From Spirochaetota bacterium (GTDB taxonomy: Bacteria; Spirochaetota; UBA4802; JAFGJZ01), in the NCBI GenBank assembly GCA_022704645.1, contig JAKJGA010000128.1, forward strand, positions 1 through 5,236: a DNA stretch of 5,236 nt. The letters are read 5' to 3'. Positions 5,070 to 5,236 of the stretch are shown here, one piece after another. Position numbers and translations under genes: made by a program. The notes beneath the pieces are model-generated. The model saw only the letters and a program-made list of their open reading frames with translations, did not search any database and was not told the DNA's origin. The stretch's first letter is position 1. Every line of letters starts with the position of its first letter.

Positions 5070-5236
5070 TCACTTTATAAATTCCGATACTTTTTCAGAA
5101 ATCCCGCAATAATCGCGGAAATCGAAAGGAAGATAATAATCCTTTCTTCTCATCCAGATGATCTGCTTTTTAGCATACCGCCGTGTGTCATGTTTAATCA
5201 TTTCGACTGCATAGTCAAGTGAAAGTTCGCCTTTCA
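5070..5236 (-). CDS. miaA: tRNA dimethylallyltransferase MiaA, C-terminal part
   Basis: MiaA transfers a dimethylallyl group to N6 of A37 in tRNAs that read codons starting with U, stabilising codon-anticodon pairing. Only the last 54 codons are in the window; the gene continues past its right edge. The visible part carries the conserved C-terminal block SLDYAVEMIKHDTRRYAKKQ followed by IIWMRR (within the first 31 visible residues), which is characteristic of the family. The usual short tail follows, ending VSEFIK before TGA (5072-5070). The frame is intact as far as it can be seen. It sits 24 bases upstream of hfq in the same direction, the common miaA-hfq arrangement, which supports both calls. 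Truncation is due to the window edge and does not indicate a pseudogene. Confidence 0.93.
   Translation of the reverse strand, partial: KGELSLDYAVEMIKHDTRRYAKKQIIWMRRKDYYLPFDFRDYCGISEKVSEFIK

Noticed and set aside
5105..5125. CCGC/GCGG inverted repeat near the end of miaA
   Set aside because: It lies within well-supported miaA codons, the stem is short, and no T tract follows.

Overview
The window comes from an AT-rich, flagellated, chemotactic bacterium. The style of FlgM and the mix of flagellar, chemotaxis and Hfq genes fit a spirochaete (Treponema-like) best. That placement rests on protein resemblance judged by eye and should be treated as a hypothesis. No mobile element, CRISPR array, tRNA or rRNA was seen. 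Nothing looks recently transferred, and no stretch longer than 300 bases lacks a gene.

The left half reads on the + strand: rsmI (16S rRNA methyltransferase), flgM (anti-sigma-28 factor), and a protein with the iron-containing alcohol dehydrogenase fold. The 110 bases before flgM hold two well-formed promoters in series: a sigma-70-type site (777-805) and a flagellar sigma-28-type site (809-835). flgM ends at a clear intrinsic terminator (1188-1211). The dehydrogenase-like gene follows on its own from a TTG start. By alignment it lacks all four metal ligands and most of the cofactor-loop signature of its family, so it is probably not a working iron or zinc dehydrogenase.

The right half reads entirely on the - strand. 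In order of transcription it holds the 3' end of miaA, hfq, a single-pass membrane protein of probable SPFH (prohibitin/HflC-like) type, a 29-codon gene for a very basic ribosomal protein of the bS22/mS38 (AURKAIP1/COX24) type, a strong terminator (3742-3766), an unrecognised protein with three C-terminal membrane helices, and cheW with its own promoter (2954-2982). The two halves meet tail to tail, with the stop codons of the dehydrogenase-like gene and cheW overlapping inside a small hairpin.

Functionally the window combines translation and RNA biology (RsmI, MiaA, Hfq, the small ribosomal protein) with motility control (FlgM, CheW). The most notable points are the sigma-28 promoter on flgM, which predicts a feedback loop; the dehydrogenase-like protein without its active site; the 29-residue ribosomal protein gene; and the one-base junction between hfq and the SPFH gene, which recalls the miaA-hfq-hflX-hflK-hflC order of enterobacteria. 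No wholly new multi-gene system could be demonstrated.
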